DNA of 27,592 nucleotides from Bacillota bacterium (lineage in GTDB: Bacteria; Bacillota; Clostridia; Oscillospirales; Ruminococcaceae). The stretch spans positions 1 to 27,592 of the forward strand of contig JAEZVA010000013.1 in the NCBI GenBank assembly GCA_023443315.1. Direction: 5' to 3'. Both the position numbers and the translations under genes were made by a program. How positions within the stretch are numbered: position 1 is the first letter of the stretch; the number at the start of each line of letters is the position of its first letter. Positions 15,618 to 22,224 of this stretch are shown piece by piece. The notes under the pieces were generated by a model. That model was not told where the DNA came from, made no database searches, and saw nothing but the letters and a program-made list of their open reading frames with translations.

Positions 15618-15934
15618 TAACCATCGCCTCCTCTGAGTTTTTTGTTTCTTGGGAGCGACGCTGTAAAAAACGGAACACCCAGCCGTGTGTATCGCGCTAA
15701 GGCGTTTAAAAAACCGGAAAACTTGACTTACAAGTTGTCCGGACACGACCACTAAAGGTCACAAAAACGCCATGCGCCGCAACAATCCTTATTAAAAAGG
15801 GTTGCAGCCGCCCCAAACGAAGGGGTGGAGTTCCGTATTCATGTCGCCCGGTTTAAAATCGGACATACTCGGCGAAAATTACCCGCAAAAACAGCGGCAA
15901 CCTCTCGCTTCATCGCATATCTGTGCAGTCACGC
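15618..15934 (-). promoter_or_regulatory. S10 operon mRNA leader (about 315 nt)
   Basis: Between the promoter and rpsJ lies a long untranslated leader. In the transcript it can form, in order: CCGC/GCGG; AUGUC/GACAU enclosing an AAACCGG loop; CCCC/GGGG; a longer arm GCUGCAAC/GUUGCGGC with an inner CCUU/AAGG; then the terminator hairpin. A second, weaker hairpin ACGG/CCGU is followed by six U residues near 15665-15685. Such a leader suggests transcriptional control of ribosomal protein synthesis. I know of no established leader family that it matches. Confidence 0.6.
15708..15742 (-). terminator. intrinsic terminator (attenuator) in the S10 leader
   Basis: On the minus strand CCGGA-C-AACTTG, loop TAAGT, CAAGTT-T-TCCGG, then six T residues (15713-15708). 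The stem is 11 bp with a single C/U mismatch, and the U-tract follows at once. Position, about 90 nt before rpsJ and 190 nt after the promoter, makes it an attenuator. AAACCGG further upstream (15848-15854) is complementary to the 3' arm and first U residues (15711-15717), a possible antiterminator. Confidence 0.8.
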
Positions 15935-15940
15935 TTAATC

Positions 15941-15969
15941 ATAATACTACACGCCTTTAGGGATTGCAA
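15941..15969 (-). promoter_or_regulatory. sigma-A promoter of the S10 operon
   Basis: TTGCAA (15964-15969), a 17-bp spacer and TATTAT (15941-15946) on the minus strand. An A7 tract directly upstream (about 15972-15978) resembles an UP element. The predicted start of transcription is about 15934. This is the only strong promoter upstream of rpsJ. Confidence 0.75.
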
Positions 15970-16379
15970 GCTTTTTTTATGCAAAACAAGCCCCTGTTGG
16001 GTGTTTTTTTCAATTTCTACTATTTTTATAATTATCGCCACAGTTTCACCGCTTGTTTTGTATTACTTGTACAATTATTTTGTTTTTATTTTGTGTTTTG
16101 GTATGTTATACTATACTTAATTTAATACGCAATTACAATACCCGGTAAATCGGCGGCATCTTGCACCTTTTTTGCAATGGCTACCTCCACTACACGCTTT
16201 GCATGGCAACCAATGCTTTTCTATGCAGTAAACCAGACGCTGCCAGCCACTTATTATATAGCCCGATTTTTTAAGCGTATCGGCCTATCGGCGAAAACAT
16301 CGTTAAAACGCCGCACCCGTTCTCTTTTGTCCCTACGCAATGCGCGCCCTTTAACACTCCGAGCACAGAAAGGATTGAA
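15970..16379. other. A/T-rich intergenic region without a gene
   Basis: About 410 bp between the divergent S10 operon and the DUF4349 gene. The left part (16000-16135) is very T-rich on the plus strand. A possible plus-strand promoter lies at 16104-16112. Two open frames (15923-16120 and 16177-16383) lack ribosome-binding sites and family resemblance, so I see no protein gene here. Confidence 0.6.
16104..16112 (+). promoter_or_regulatory. possible extended -10 promoter for the DUF4349 gene
   Basis: TGTTATACT matches an extended -10 (TGn followed by TATACT). A second TATACT overlaps at 16112-16117. No good -35 element was found, and the resulting leader would be about 260 nt, so this is tentative. 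Confidence 0.35.
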
Positions 16380-17462
16380 ATGAATATGAGACGCACAACC
16401 ACTATCACCCGCACACTCTGTGTCGCACTCGCCCTTGCCTTAACCGTTATGGTAGCGGGCTGCTCTGCCAATGCATCGTCCCCCTCCACTTCCGCCGCCA
16501 GCACCTCTATGGGCGGTTACACGACCGATTTTATGAACGACAGCGCAATGCCTCAAGAATCTCCCGCCGCACAGGAGGAAAAAGGCGACGGCTTTTCTGG
16601 CAGCACCCATACGGTTGCCGAGCAGGAGCAAAGCAACACCACAGGCGGCAGCTCGCTCAACCGAAAGATCATCAAAACCGTCAACATGTATATGGAGACG
16701 CTGGAGTTTGACACCTTAATTGCAAGCCTGACCGCCAAGACAAACGAGTTCGGCGGCTATGTTGAAAACTCGTCGGTCAGCGGGCTTGGTGTAAACCAAA
16801 AGCTCGGTGACGAATACGCCCCCACCCGCAGCGCATACGTAACGGTGCGCGTACCCACCACAAAGCTTGACGAGTTTACCACCCTAATCGGCACACTGGG
16901 CAACGTCACGCAGAAGGACGAAAACAGTGAGGACATCACCCTTACATACGCCGACACCGAGGCGCGCAAATCCGCGCTGACCATCGAGTACGAGCGCCTG
17001 ATGGCACTGCTTGAAAAGGCGGAAAGCTTAGAGGCAGTCGTCGCGCTGGAGGCTCGGCTTTCGGAGGTTCGCTACGAGCTCGACAGCCTTGGTAGCGCAC
17101 TGCGCCGCTACGACAGTCTAGTAGACTACAGCACCCTGCACATCAGCGTACAGGAGGTTCGCCGCCTGACCCCGACCCAGGTCATACCCGAGACCATCGG
17201 CGAGCGCATCTCCACCGGCTTTAAAGAAACACTGCTCGACATCCGTGACGGCGCGGGCGACTTTGCGGTATGGTTTGTTGTAAACCTGCCCTACCTGCTC
17301 ATCTGGGCGGTTATCATCACAGGCGTTGTGATCGCCATTCGCCGCCTTGTGAAAAAGCAAAAGGAAAAAAGAGCGGCGCAGCCCACTTACTATCCCCCCG
17401 CGGCAAACATGAACTTTCCCCAGCCGCCAAAGCCCACCCCGGAGAAAACGGACGATAAATAG
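16380..17462 (+). CDS. DUF4349-domain lipoprotein
   Basis: 360 residues. The N terminus is a lipoprotein signal: basic RR, hydrophobic core LCVALALALTVMV, lipobox VAGC with the lipidated Cys at 28. A Ser/Thr-rich linker follows, then the DUF4349 domain with IIKTVNMYMETLEFDTLI, VTVRVPTTKLDEF and DEDITLTYADTEAR-like segments, a helical probably coiled-coil part (about 195-245), YSTLHISVQEV, a transmembrane helix near 295-320 (PYLLIWAVIITGVVIAI) and a basic, proline-rich tail. So it is anchored at both ends, with the domain outside the membrane. Function of the family is unknown. Start ATG has AAAGGA upstream; codon 3 ATG is an alternative. Confidence 0.88.
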   Translation: MNMRRTTTITRTLCVALALALTVMVAGCSANASSPSTSAASTSMGGYTTDFMNDSAMPQESPAAQEEKGDGFSGSTHTVAEQEQSNTTGGSSLNRKIIKTVNMYMETLEFDTLIASLTAKTNEFGGYVENSSVSGLGVNQKLGDEYAPTRSAYVTVRVPTTKLDEFTTLIGTLGNVTQKDENSEDITLTYADTEARKSALTIEYERLMALLEKAESLEAVVALEARLSEVRYELDSLGSALRRYDSLVDYSTLHISVQEVRRLTPTQVIPETIGERISTGFKETLLDIRDGAGDFAVWFVVNLPYLLIWAVIITGVVIAIRRLVKKQKEKRAAQPTYYPPAANMNFPQPPKPTPEKTDDK

Positions 17463-17505
17463 GTTCCCCATCAGGTTAGAAATATAGGGGTAGGGAGGGT
17501 CTACA

Positions 17506-17892
17506 TTGCCGTTTGTCCGAATCGAGATCCTGTCCGGCAAGACGCCGGAGTACAAAAAGGCACTGCTGCAAGCGGTGCACGATGCTTTTGTCACCGTCTT
17601 CGAGATAGAGGACGACGACCGCTACCAGCGGCTGTACGAGCTGGACGAAGACTGCTTTGAACGAAGAAAGGCAAAAACGGACCGCTTTACCCTCATCGAA
17701 TTAACCCTGTTCCCCGGTCGCAGCAAGGACCTAAAAAGACAGCTCATCAAGCAGATTACCCGCCTATTGGGCGAGCGGCTTGACATCGCACCCACCGACG
17801 TTTTTATCATCATGCACGAGCCCCCGCTCGATAACTGGGGCTGTTACGGCGAGCAGGCAAGCGAGCTTGGCTTTTCGTACAAAACAGATTAA
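17506..17892 (+). CDS. tautomerase-family protein
   Basis: 128 residues, in the size range of tautomerase-superfamily proteins with two beta-alpha-beta units. The start is TTG at 17506 with GGAGGG 6 nt upstream; it places proline as residue 2 (MPFVRIEILSGKTPEYKK), the catalytic N-terminal proline of the superfamily after methionine removal. The ending TDVFIIMHEPPLDNWGCYGE is the family's conserved C-terminal motif. The substrate cannot be told. It lies 43 nt after the DUF4349 gene and is probably co-transcribed, although no functional link is known. Confidence 0.88.
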   Translation: MPFVRIEILSGKTPEYKKALLQAVHDAFVTVFEIEDDDRYQRLYELDEDCFERRKAKTDRFTLIELTLFPGRSKDLKRQLIKQITRLLGERLDIAPTDVFIIMHEPPLDNWGCYGEQASELGFSYKTD

Positions 17893-17914
17893 CGCACCGC
17901 CCCACACGAGGCGA

Positions 17915-18035
17915 GCGGTATACTCTATACCAAATTAACCGCAATAACATCAGAACAAAATCTTCGTAAAAGATTGTACTCACAGCTTTTACGAAGATTT
18001 TTTTATAGACCCAATCAGTTTATTTTGTGTTATGC
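17915..18035. repeat. dispersed palindromic repeat, copy 1
   Basis: Shares with copy 2 (22225-22350) the ordered blocks GCGGTATACT, TATACC, AATTAAC and AAAATCTTCGTAAAAG, then a 13-nt loop, CTTTT and GATTTT, with nearly identical spacing (42 and 44 nt from the first block to the hairpin). GGTATA/TATACC is itself a small inverted repeat. The right end beyond 18005 is weakly complementary to the left end (GTTTATTTTG-like against AAATTAAC), so this copy seems decayed there. No open frame; resembles a MITE or other non-coding repeat. Confidence 0.6.
17957..18004. terminator. bidirectional intrinsic terminator between convergent genes
   Basis: A perfect 16-bp inverted repeat: AAAATCTTCGTAAAAG (17957-17972), 13-nt loop, CTTTTACGAAGATTTT (17986-18001), followed by T residues to 18004. 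On the minus strand the hairpin ends in GATTTTG, so it can also stop transcripts of the AraC-type gene. It forms the core of repeat copy 1. Confidence 0.8.
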
Positions 18036-18086
18036 CACCCGCTTCGTTTTTACTCCAAACGGCTGACGGCTTAATATGTATGCGTT

Positions 18087-19016
18087 TCAAGTCGCGCCGA
18101 CCGGGCGGGTCTCTCCATACCCGTCTAACGGCACATAGATATCCGCCTCGCAGTAGGTTTTGGCGCATCGGGCAAGATCCATCCGCTCAAAGTGGTAGCG
18201 AAGCGACTGGTTATACACGCTTTTTTGCTGCCACACATGGTAGATGAAATCATAGATCTCGTTTAAACACCGTATGGTCAGCTCCTCCGGCGCATGCAGC
18301 CCCATATACCGAAACACCGCATAATGCGTGGTGGGTAAGGTCTTGCAGCACAGGGGCGGCACAGCGTCAAACGCCTGTTTCACCTCCACCGACGGCATAT
18401 AGTCGTTGCCGTAATCCGGGTCGTCGCCGTGCAGGCACAGTCCGTAGTATACCTGTGGGTTTACCTCTCCTACAATCCCGCTGCGGTCCCCATCAAAAAA
18501 GTGTTTGCCCTGTGTGTTCGCGCACAGGGTCTTTTTGTTTTGCTCATGCACCACAAAGGTGGGAACCCCCGCAACGGTAAACGACGGCTTTAACACAAAC
18601 CGTGGCTCTATCAGCAGCCCCTGCGCCACATCTTGCATCAGGCTGGTATCGACCGGCTTTACCACCGCAAGCTCACCGCGTTGTTTGCGAAACATAGCCG
18701 GACTGATGTCGAACTGCCTCTTAAACGCGCGCTCGTAGGTCTGCTCATACTCAAACCCGTACTCCAGCGCGATATCGATGATCTTCAGGTCGGTGCCCAG
18801 CAGGTCGTCTAGGCTTGCCGTAAGCTTTCGCGCGCGGACATACTGCATCAGCGGCATGCCGGTAATGCCCGAAAACAGACGGTGCAGATGAAACTTAGAA
18901 AGCGCAAGCCGGTGTGACATCCCATCCAGCGTAACCGGTTGCTTTAGATGCTGCTCGATGTCGCTTACCGCCTGTTCAATCAATACGCGGTTGGCTGTGT
19001 TCATATCATTTTTCAT
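18087..19016 (-). CDS. AraC-family regulator with GyrI-like effector domain
   Basis: About 309 residues from the ATG at 19016; ATGs at 19022 and 19004 are also possible. The longer frame to 19085 is excluded because it contains the promoter. The N-terminal part is the AraC DNA-binding domain with two helix-turn-helix motifs (LALSKFHLHRLFSGITGMPL and IALEYGFEYEQTYERAFKRQ, then FDISPAMFRKQRG). From about residue 145 comes a GyrI-like/AraC_E_bind domain starting at EPRFVLKPSFTVAGVPTF and ending with EADIYVPL, which in relatives such as Rob binds small hydrophobic ligands. It is divergent from the esterase gene and shares its promoter region. Confidence 0.9.
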   Translation of the reverse strand: MKNDMNTANRVLIEQAVSDIEQHLKQPVTLDGMSHRLALSKFHLHRLFSGITGMPLMQYVRARKLTASLDDLLGTDLKIIDIALEYGFEYEQTYERAFKRQFDISPAMFRKQRGELAVVKPVDTSLMQDVAQGLLIEPRFVLKPSFTVAGVPTFVVHEQNKKTLCANTQGKHFFDGDRSGIVGEVNPQVYYGLCLHGDDPDYGNDYMPSVEVKQAFDAVPPLCCKTLPTTHYAVFRYMGLHAPEELTIRCLNEIYDFIYHVWQQKSVYNQSLRYHFERMDLARCAKTYCEADIYVPLDGYGETRPVGAT

Positions 19017-19055
19017 TCCCATAAAGCAAGATTTGTTCGTTGCACCTTTGCCAGC

Positions 19056-19085
19056 ATTATATAATAGAGAATAGCTCGAAGTCAA
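19056..19085 (-). promoter_or_regulatory. promoter of the AraC-type regulator, shared with the divergent esterase
   Basis: On the minus strand TTGACT (19080-19085), 18-bp spacer, TATAAT (19056-19061). The -10 lies in the palindrome ATTATATAAT (19056-19065), so a TATAAT also reads on the plus strand at 19060-19065, 45 nt before the esterase start. The plus-strand -35 is poor (TTCGTT), which would fit an activator-dependent promoter. The two start sites would be on opposite sides of one palindrome. Confidence 0.65.
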
Positions 19086-19109
19086 TTAATCTGAAAGGAC
19101 AACATCAAT

Positions 19110-20186
19110 ATGGTTGAGTACATCCGTAAGCCCCTTCTCCCGCTTTCCGTGGTGGTTTTATGTCTCATGCTGTTTGGCTGTGCGTCAGACGCCCTCTCAT
19201 CCTCCAATATATCCGAGCCGCCGCAAAGTGCTCAGGTGGTGAGCGTCGAGGATACCGAGTCGAAGCTCGAACCGTCCCCCTCACAGATTGTCAGTCTCCC
19301 CATCTATTCCAAGGCGGTGGATGAGAATAATATACTGGACGAAAATCCTGAACGGACACTCACGGTATACCTGCCAGCGGGCTACGAGGAAAGCGAAAAA
19401 CCCTACCCCGTGGTGTACTATCTCCACGGCTTTGGCGAAACACCCGGCAATTTTATACGTGCTAACAACCACGCGCTGAACGCCGAATTTTCTGAGAACG
19501 AGAACCAGTTTATCCTTGTCGGGGTCAGCGCAAGCAACAAGTCGGGCGGCTCATTCTACGCAAACTCCCCCGTAACTGGCTACTTTGAGGACTACGTCAC
19601 GCAGGAGGTGGTCGCACTCATCGACAGCACCTACCGCACCATAGCGGCAGCTGAGTCCCGCGGGCTGTGCGGCTTTTCCATGGGCGGCTTCGGCGCCTTG
19701 TATCTTGGTTTGCGCCATCCCGATATCTACGGCGCAATCTACGCCATTGGGCCCGGCGTATCTGCCACCGACCGCTTTGACACCGTGCTCGATTCGTGGA
19801 AGGGTGACAGCTGGGTTATGAGAGCGTACGGGCAGGCGTTTGCCCCCAATCCCGACGGAGAGGATCCCCACTGCTTTACCCCCGCCCGCGACGGCAGCGC
19901 GGCGGATCAGCCCATTATGGAGCAATGGCTTGACGGCTACGCCAACTGGGATAAAAAGCTCGACGCCTATCAGGCGCTAGACACCCCGCTAAGCGGCATC
20001 GGCATCGCCTACGGCACCCGCGATTCTTATAAATGGATACCCGAGGGCTGCGAGTATCTCATCGATTTATTGACCGAACGTGGCATAACACCTACGGTAT
20101 ACTCGTTTGACGGGGGACACACGATCCCGCCTTCCGGAATGCGCACCCTGCTCGTTCCGTTCTTCCGCGAGCACCTTGCGTTTTAA
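19110..20186 (+). CDS. secreted esterase-family lipoprotein (alpha/beta hydrolase)
   Basis: 358 residues. Signal peptide with hydrophobic core LLPLSVVVLCLM and lipobox LFGC, lipidated Cys24. After a Ser/Pro-rich linker comes a putative esterase (PF00756-like, esterase D/feruloyl esterase) fold: YPVVYYLHGFGETPGNF with the oxyanion HG, the nucleophile elbow GFSMGG with Ser190, a likely acid Asp305 in GTRDSY, and His337 in DGGHTIPPSG. It should hydrolyse esters outside the cell, perhaps of plant cell-wall polysaccharides; the substrate is inference. ATG with GAAAGGA upstream. Divergent from the AraC-type gene, which may control it. Confidence 0.88.
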   Translation: MVEYIRKPLLPLSVVVLCLMLFGCASDALSSSNISEPPQSAQVVSVEDTESKLEPSPSQIVSLPIYSKAVDENNILDENPERTLTVYLPAGYEESEKPYPVVYYLHGFGETPGNFIRANNHALNAEFSENENQFILVGVSASNKSGGSFYANSPVTGYFEDYVTQEVVALIDSTYRTIAAAESRGLCGFSMGGFGALYLGLRHPDIYGAIYAIGPGVSATDRFDTVLDSWKGDSWVMRAYGQAFAPNPDGEDPHCFTPARDGSAADQPIMEQWLDGYANWDKKLDAYQALDTPLSGIGIAYGTRDSYKWIPEGCEYLIDLLTERGITPTVYSFDGGHTIPPSGMRTLLVPFFREHLAF

Positions 20187-20221
20187 CCCCATTACCTTAC
20201 TATACTCTCACTCCTATATAG

Positions 20222-20268
20222 GCGGGCAGTCGGAACCCTCTGGGATTCTGACCGCCCGCTCCTTCTTT
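20222..20268 (+). terminator. intrinsic terminator after the esterase gene
   Basis: GCGGGC-A-GTC ... GAC-C-GCCCGC long hairpin with inner CCC/GGG pairing, followed by TCCTTCTTT. It serves the plus-strand esterase gene; the minus-strand side has no U-tract, so the opposing lipoprotein gene is less clearly terminated. Confidence 0.65.
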
Positions 20269-20291
20269 GACGCGCTGAGATGCAGTATCCG

Positions 20292-21041
20292 CTAGCTATC
20301 GTCTCGGGTCACCGTATACGAAAGGTAACGAAAGCCCCCGTCGTCGGTGAGCCTGACTAAAAGCGTGCCCTCCAAAAACGGGCTATCGGTCTGCCCGGGC
20401 ATCGATACCCCAACGGAAATCGACCATCTCTCCTCGTTTTTCTTCGCGTCCATGGCAAACACCTCGCGCCCGCCACCGCCGTAGCTCTGTAGCGTGTAGG
20501 TATCTGCCGCGGCGTCATAGCTCGGGGACGTGCGCAGGTACTCGGCAGTCACATCAAAGTACCGCTGTACCGCCTGTTCCAGCTCAGCGGCGGTACACAC
20601 CGCGTCTGCATACTCGTATCCGTCCCCCGTCTGGATAAGCGGTCGTTTCAGTAGATTGTTGCGCCCGCAAAACCGCACCAAATAGTCCGCCTCCAACGCC
20701 TCTGGGCTTTGCCACGTACCAAGCACCGCACTGTCGCCGCGAAGCAGCGGCTCAACGAATACGCTCGTCACCGTCTCAAGGTCGCCCGTATCCAATGTAC
20801 TAAGGTCTGTCTCCCCAATGTACCGCTTACTTCCGTCAAGGCGCAGAGCCTCGCTCCCCGGTACAGGTTCAAACCCCTGCCCCGGTTCACTCTGTGGCGG
20901 AGCTTGCGCGGGAACGCTTGCATGACTATTACCCACTGGGGGTACGGGCGCCTGCGGCGGCGTTTGCACCGCACACCCTGCCAGTACGATCAGCATCGTT
21001 ACAAGGCACACCGTCCCTAGTCGCAGCACATCCCGTTTCAT
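20292..21041 (-). CDS. lipoprotein of unknown function
   Basis: 249 residues. Lipoprotein signal MKRDVLRLGTVCLVTMLIVL with lipobox LAGC and Cys23, then a proline/glutamine-rich linker (about 25-60) and a soluble domain of mixed strands that has no motif I recognise. ATG start with AAGGGGG upstream. The gap to the upstream membrane-protein gene is only about 26 nt, so the two form an operon; they may work together in the envelope. The protein resembles the many narrowly distributed Clostridia lipoproteins; I cannot name a domain. Confidence 0.8.
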   Translation of the reverse strand: MKRDVLRLGTVCLVTMLIVLAGCAVQTPPQAPVPPVGNSHASVPAQAPPQSEPGQGFEPVPGSEALRLDGSKRYIGETDLSTLDTGDLETVTSVFVEPLLRGDSAVLGTWQSPEALEADYLVRFCGRNNLLKRPLIQTGDGYEYADAVCTAAELEQAVQRYFDVTAEYLRTSPSYDAAADTYTLQSYGGGGREVFAMDAKKNEERWSISVGVSMPGQTDSPFLEGTLLVRLTDDGGFRYLSYTVTRDDS

Positions 21042-21067
21042 GCGCTCTTTTCCCCCTTGTGTCAGCC

Positions 21068-21586
21068 TTATATTTCCGCTGAAATATTACTTACCGTTTC
21101 ATTCTCTTTCTCTTTCGCCATCCGCCCCGCGAGCCAATAGAACAGGCGAACATACCCGTTTACAAGCAGTATCACAATTACCATGGGCAACGACTGCAAC
21201 GGGGATAATACATTCGGCAGCCGCACCTCATACAACCACAAAACTCGTGTCTCAAAGGTCGCGCTAGCGTTGTATACCCCATTGAAAAACCCGGGAATAT
21301 CCGCCGCAAGCATGACTGCGCACACAACGAGCGACGCAATTAGCCCGAGCCTTAGCTTGCGCCTAACCGCGCTTGTCAGCCCCACCCGCAGCGTTTTATC
21401 TGGGTAATGCGCCTGCAACAGCTTAAGCACCACCCATAGCGGGATTAGATATACGGTCAGCATGTTCAGGTTCACGCTAAAGAACAGGGACGAATCATTG
21501 ACCAGCATCAGCAAGCCCGCTGCAATCAGGTTGCCCACTATCACATACAGCACAAACGCACTTAGCAGTTTATAGGTCTTAATCAC
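21068..21586 (-). CDS. small integral membrane protein
   Basis: About 172 residues with four hydrophobic segments (near residues 8-30, 42-60, 82-102 and 128-155) and a charged, soluble C-terminal tail MAKEKENETVSNISAEI. No known family recognised. Start choice: AGGAGG at 21595-21600 is only 2 nt before the ATG at 21592 but 8 nt before the in-frame GTG at 21586, so GTG is favoured. First gene of a unit with the lipoprotein gene below, driven by the promoter at 21619-21647. Confidence 0.75.
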   Translation of the reverse strand: MIKTYKLLSAFVLYVIVGNLIAAGLLMLVNDSSLFFSVNLNMLTVYLIPLWVVLKLLQAHYPDKTLRVGLTSAVRRKLRLGLIASLVVCAVMLAADIPGFFNGVYNASATFETRVLWLYEVRLPNVLSPLQSLPMVIVILLVNGYVRLFYWLAGRMAKEKENETVSNISAEI

Positions 21587-21618
21587 GTTCATAACCTCCT
21601 ATAAGCTGATTTGTTCTA

Positions 21619-21647
21619 ACGATACCATAATTTTGGTATAATTTCAA
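21619..21647 (-). promoter_or_regulatory. promoter of the membrane protein/lipoprotein operon with operator-like palindrome
   Basis: Minus strand TTGAAA (21642-21647), 17-bp spacer, TATCGT (21619-21624) with TGG just upstream of the -10. The palindrome ATACCA-TAATTT-TGGTAT (21622-21639) lies within it. On the plus strand the same DNA contains TGGTATAAT (21634-21642), an extended -10. So a repressor at the palindrome could affect both directions. Confidence 0.55.
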
Positions 21648-21671
21648 GTATTCGGTTTGACGCACCTTGTA

Positions 21672-21700
21672 TTGACAGCCAAGGGAATAACCGTTATGAT
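21672..21700 (+). promoter_or_regulatory. sigma-A promoter upstream of a nine-codon ORF
   Basis: TTGACA (21672-21677), 17-bp spacer, TATGAT (21695-21700): near-consensus. The start of transcription would be about 21707, 30 nt before the small ORF at 21737. Confidence 0.65.
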
Positions 21701-21736
21701 TGCCTGTAGTACAATGCCTATAAGGAGGAACGTTTT

Positions 21737-21766
21737 ATGCTTAATCCCATCTCGCGCGTTGCATAG
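21737..21766 (+). CDS. possible nine-residue leader peptide
   Basis: AAGGAGG lies 8 nt before ATG, which opens a frame MLNPISRVA ending in TAG. The last two codons and stop form the 5' arm of a hairpin, GTTGCATAGC (21758-21767) with GCTATTGCAAC (21772-21782), 10 bp with one bulged T. Further, GGCTATT (21771-21777) can instead pair with AATAGCC (21817-21823). A translated leader with alternative downstream pairings recalls translation attenuators, but the next gene starts 99 nt later and has its own promoter, so the role is uncertain. Confidence 0.4.
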   Translation: MLNPISRVA

Positions 21767-21790
21767 CAGGGGCTATTGCAACTATTGTAC

Positions 21791-21819
21791 TTTACTAAAT
21801 GTCTCACAGTGGTTATAAT
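21791..21819 (+). promoter_or_regulatory. promoter of the CD3324-family gene
   Basis: TTTACT (21791-21796), 17-bp spacer, TATAAT (21814-21819). The predicted start is about 21826, giving a leader of about 39 nt to the ATG at 21865. Confidence 0.5.
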
Positions 21820-21864
21820 AGCCGTTGCTGTTCCAAGGTCATTTTATTGATTGGGGAGAGCAAT

Positions 21865-22143
21865 ATGAGCTATGTCAAGGCGGACTGCGTCCTGCCAAAA
21901 GAGCTGCTGGATGAAATCCGGCAGTATGTGGACGGTGCGTATCTATATATCCCGCGGGCGCCGCAGAGCAAGCGCGCGTGGGGCGAGGGCACCACATCCC
22001 GCGCCGAAACGGCGGCGCGCAACAACGCCATCTACACCGAATATCAAAACGGGCTTTGCTACGCGGCACTTTCCGCTAAGTACTTTCTGTCGGTCAAAAG
22101 CGTACAGCGCATCGTGCTAAGGCTAAAAAACGAAAAACGATAA
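21865..22143 (+). CDS. CD3324-family helix-turn-helix protein
   Basis: 92 residues. The N-terminal half is MSYVKADCVLPKELLDEIRQ followed by VDGAYLYIPR and a charged segment with WGEGTTSRAE and RNNAIYTEYQNG. The C-terminal half, LCYAALSAKYFLSVKSVQRI, is a helix-turn-helix (LSAKYFLSVKSVQRIV as turn and recognition helix). It closely resembles the Clostridium CD3324-like family, a small DNA-binding group related to Mor-type activators. Start ATG has GGGGAGAG upstream. Target genes unknown; the nearby palindrome at 21622-21639 is one candidate. Confidence 0.85.
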   Translation: MSYVKADCVLPKELLDEIRQYVDGAYLYIPRAPQSKRAWGEGTTSRAETAARNNAIYTEYQNGLCYAALSAKYFLSVKSVQRIVLRLKNEKR

Positions 22144-22145
22144 TG

Positions 22146-22187
22146 ATGAGGCGATACGGCTGGTTCCGTACCGCCTCATTCTCTTTT
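22146..22187 (+). terminator. intrinsic terminator after the CD3324-family gene
   Basis: ATGAGGCG-A-TACGG, loop CTGGTT, CCGTA-C-CGCCTCAT, then TCTCTTTT. The stem has 13 bp with one A/C mismatch. It begins right after the stop codon. Confidence 0.8.
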
Positions 22188-22224
22188 ATGAAGCATGGTT
22201 GCGGTATCCCCCTGTCCCTACCTC

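Noticed and set aside
15618..15752. Upstream extension of rpsJ to 15752
   Set aside because: It runs through the terminator and leader; the GTG at 15617 has an ideal ribosome-binding site and gives normal S10.
16101..16146. Third copy of the palindromic repeat
   Set aside because: Only loose similarity (GGTAT, TATACT, TTAAT); lacks the core AAAATCTTCGTAAAAG, so it is better read as A/T-rich promoter DNA.
16177..16383. Plus-strand 68-codon frame in the intergenic region
   Set aside because: No ribosome-binding site; overlaps the start of the lipoprotein gene; no recognisable domain.
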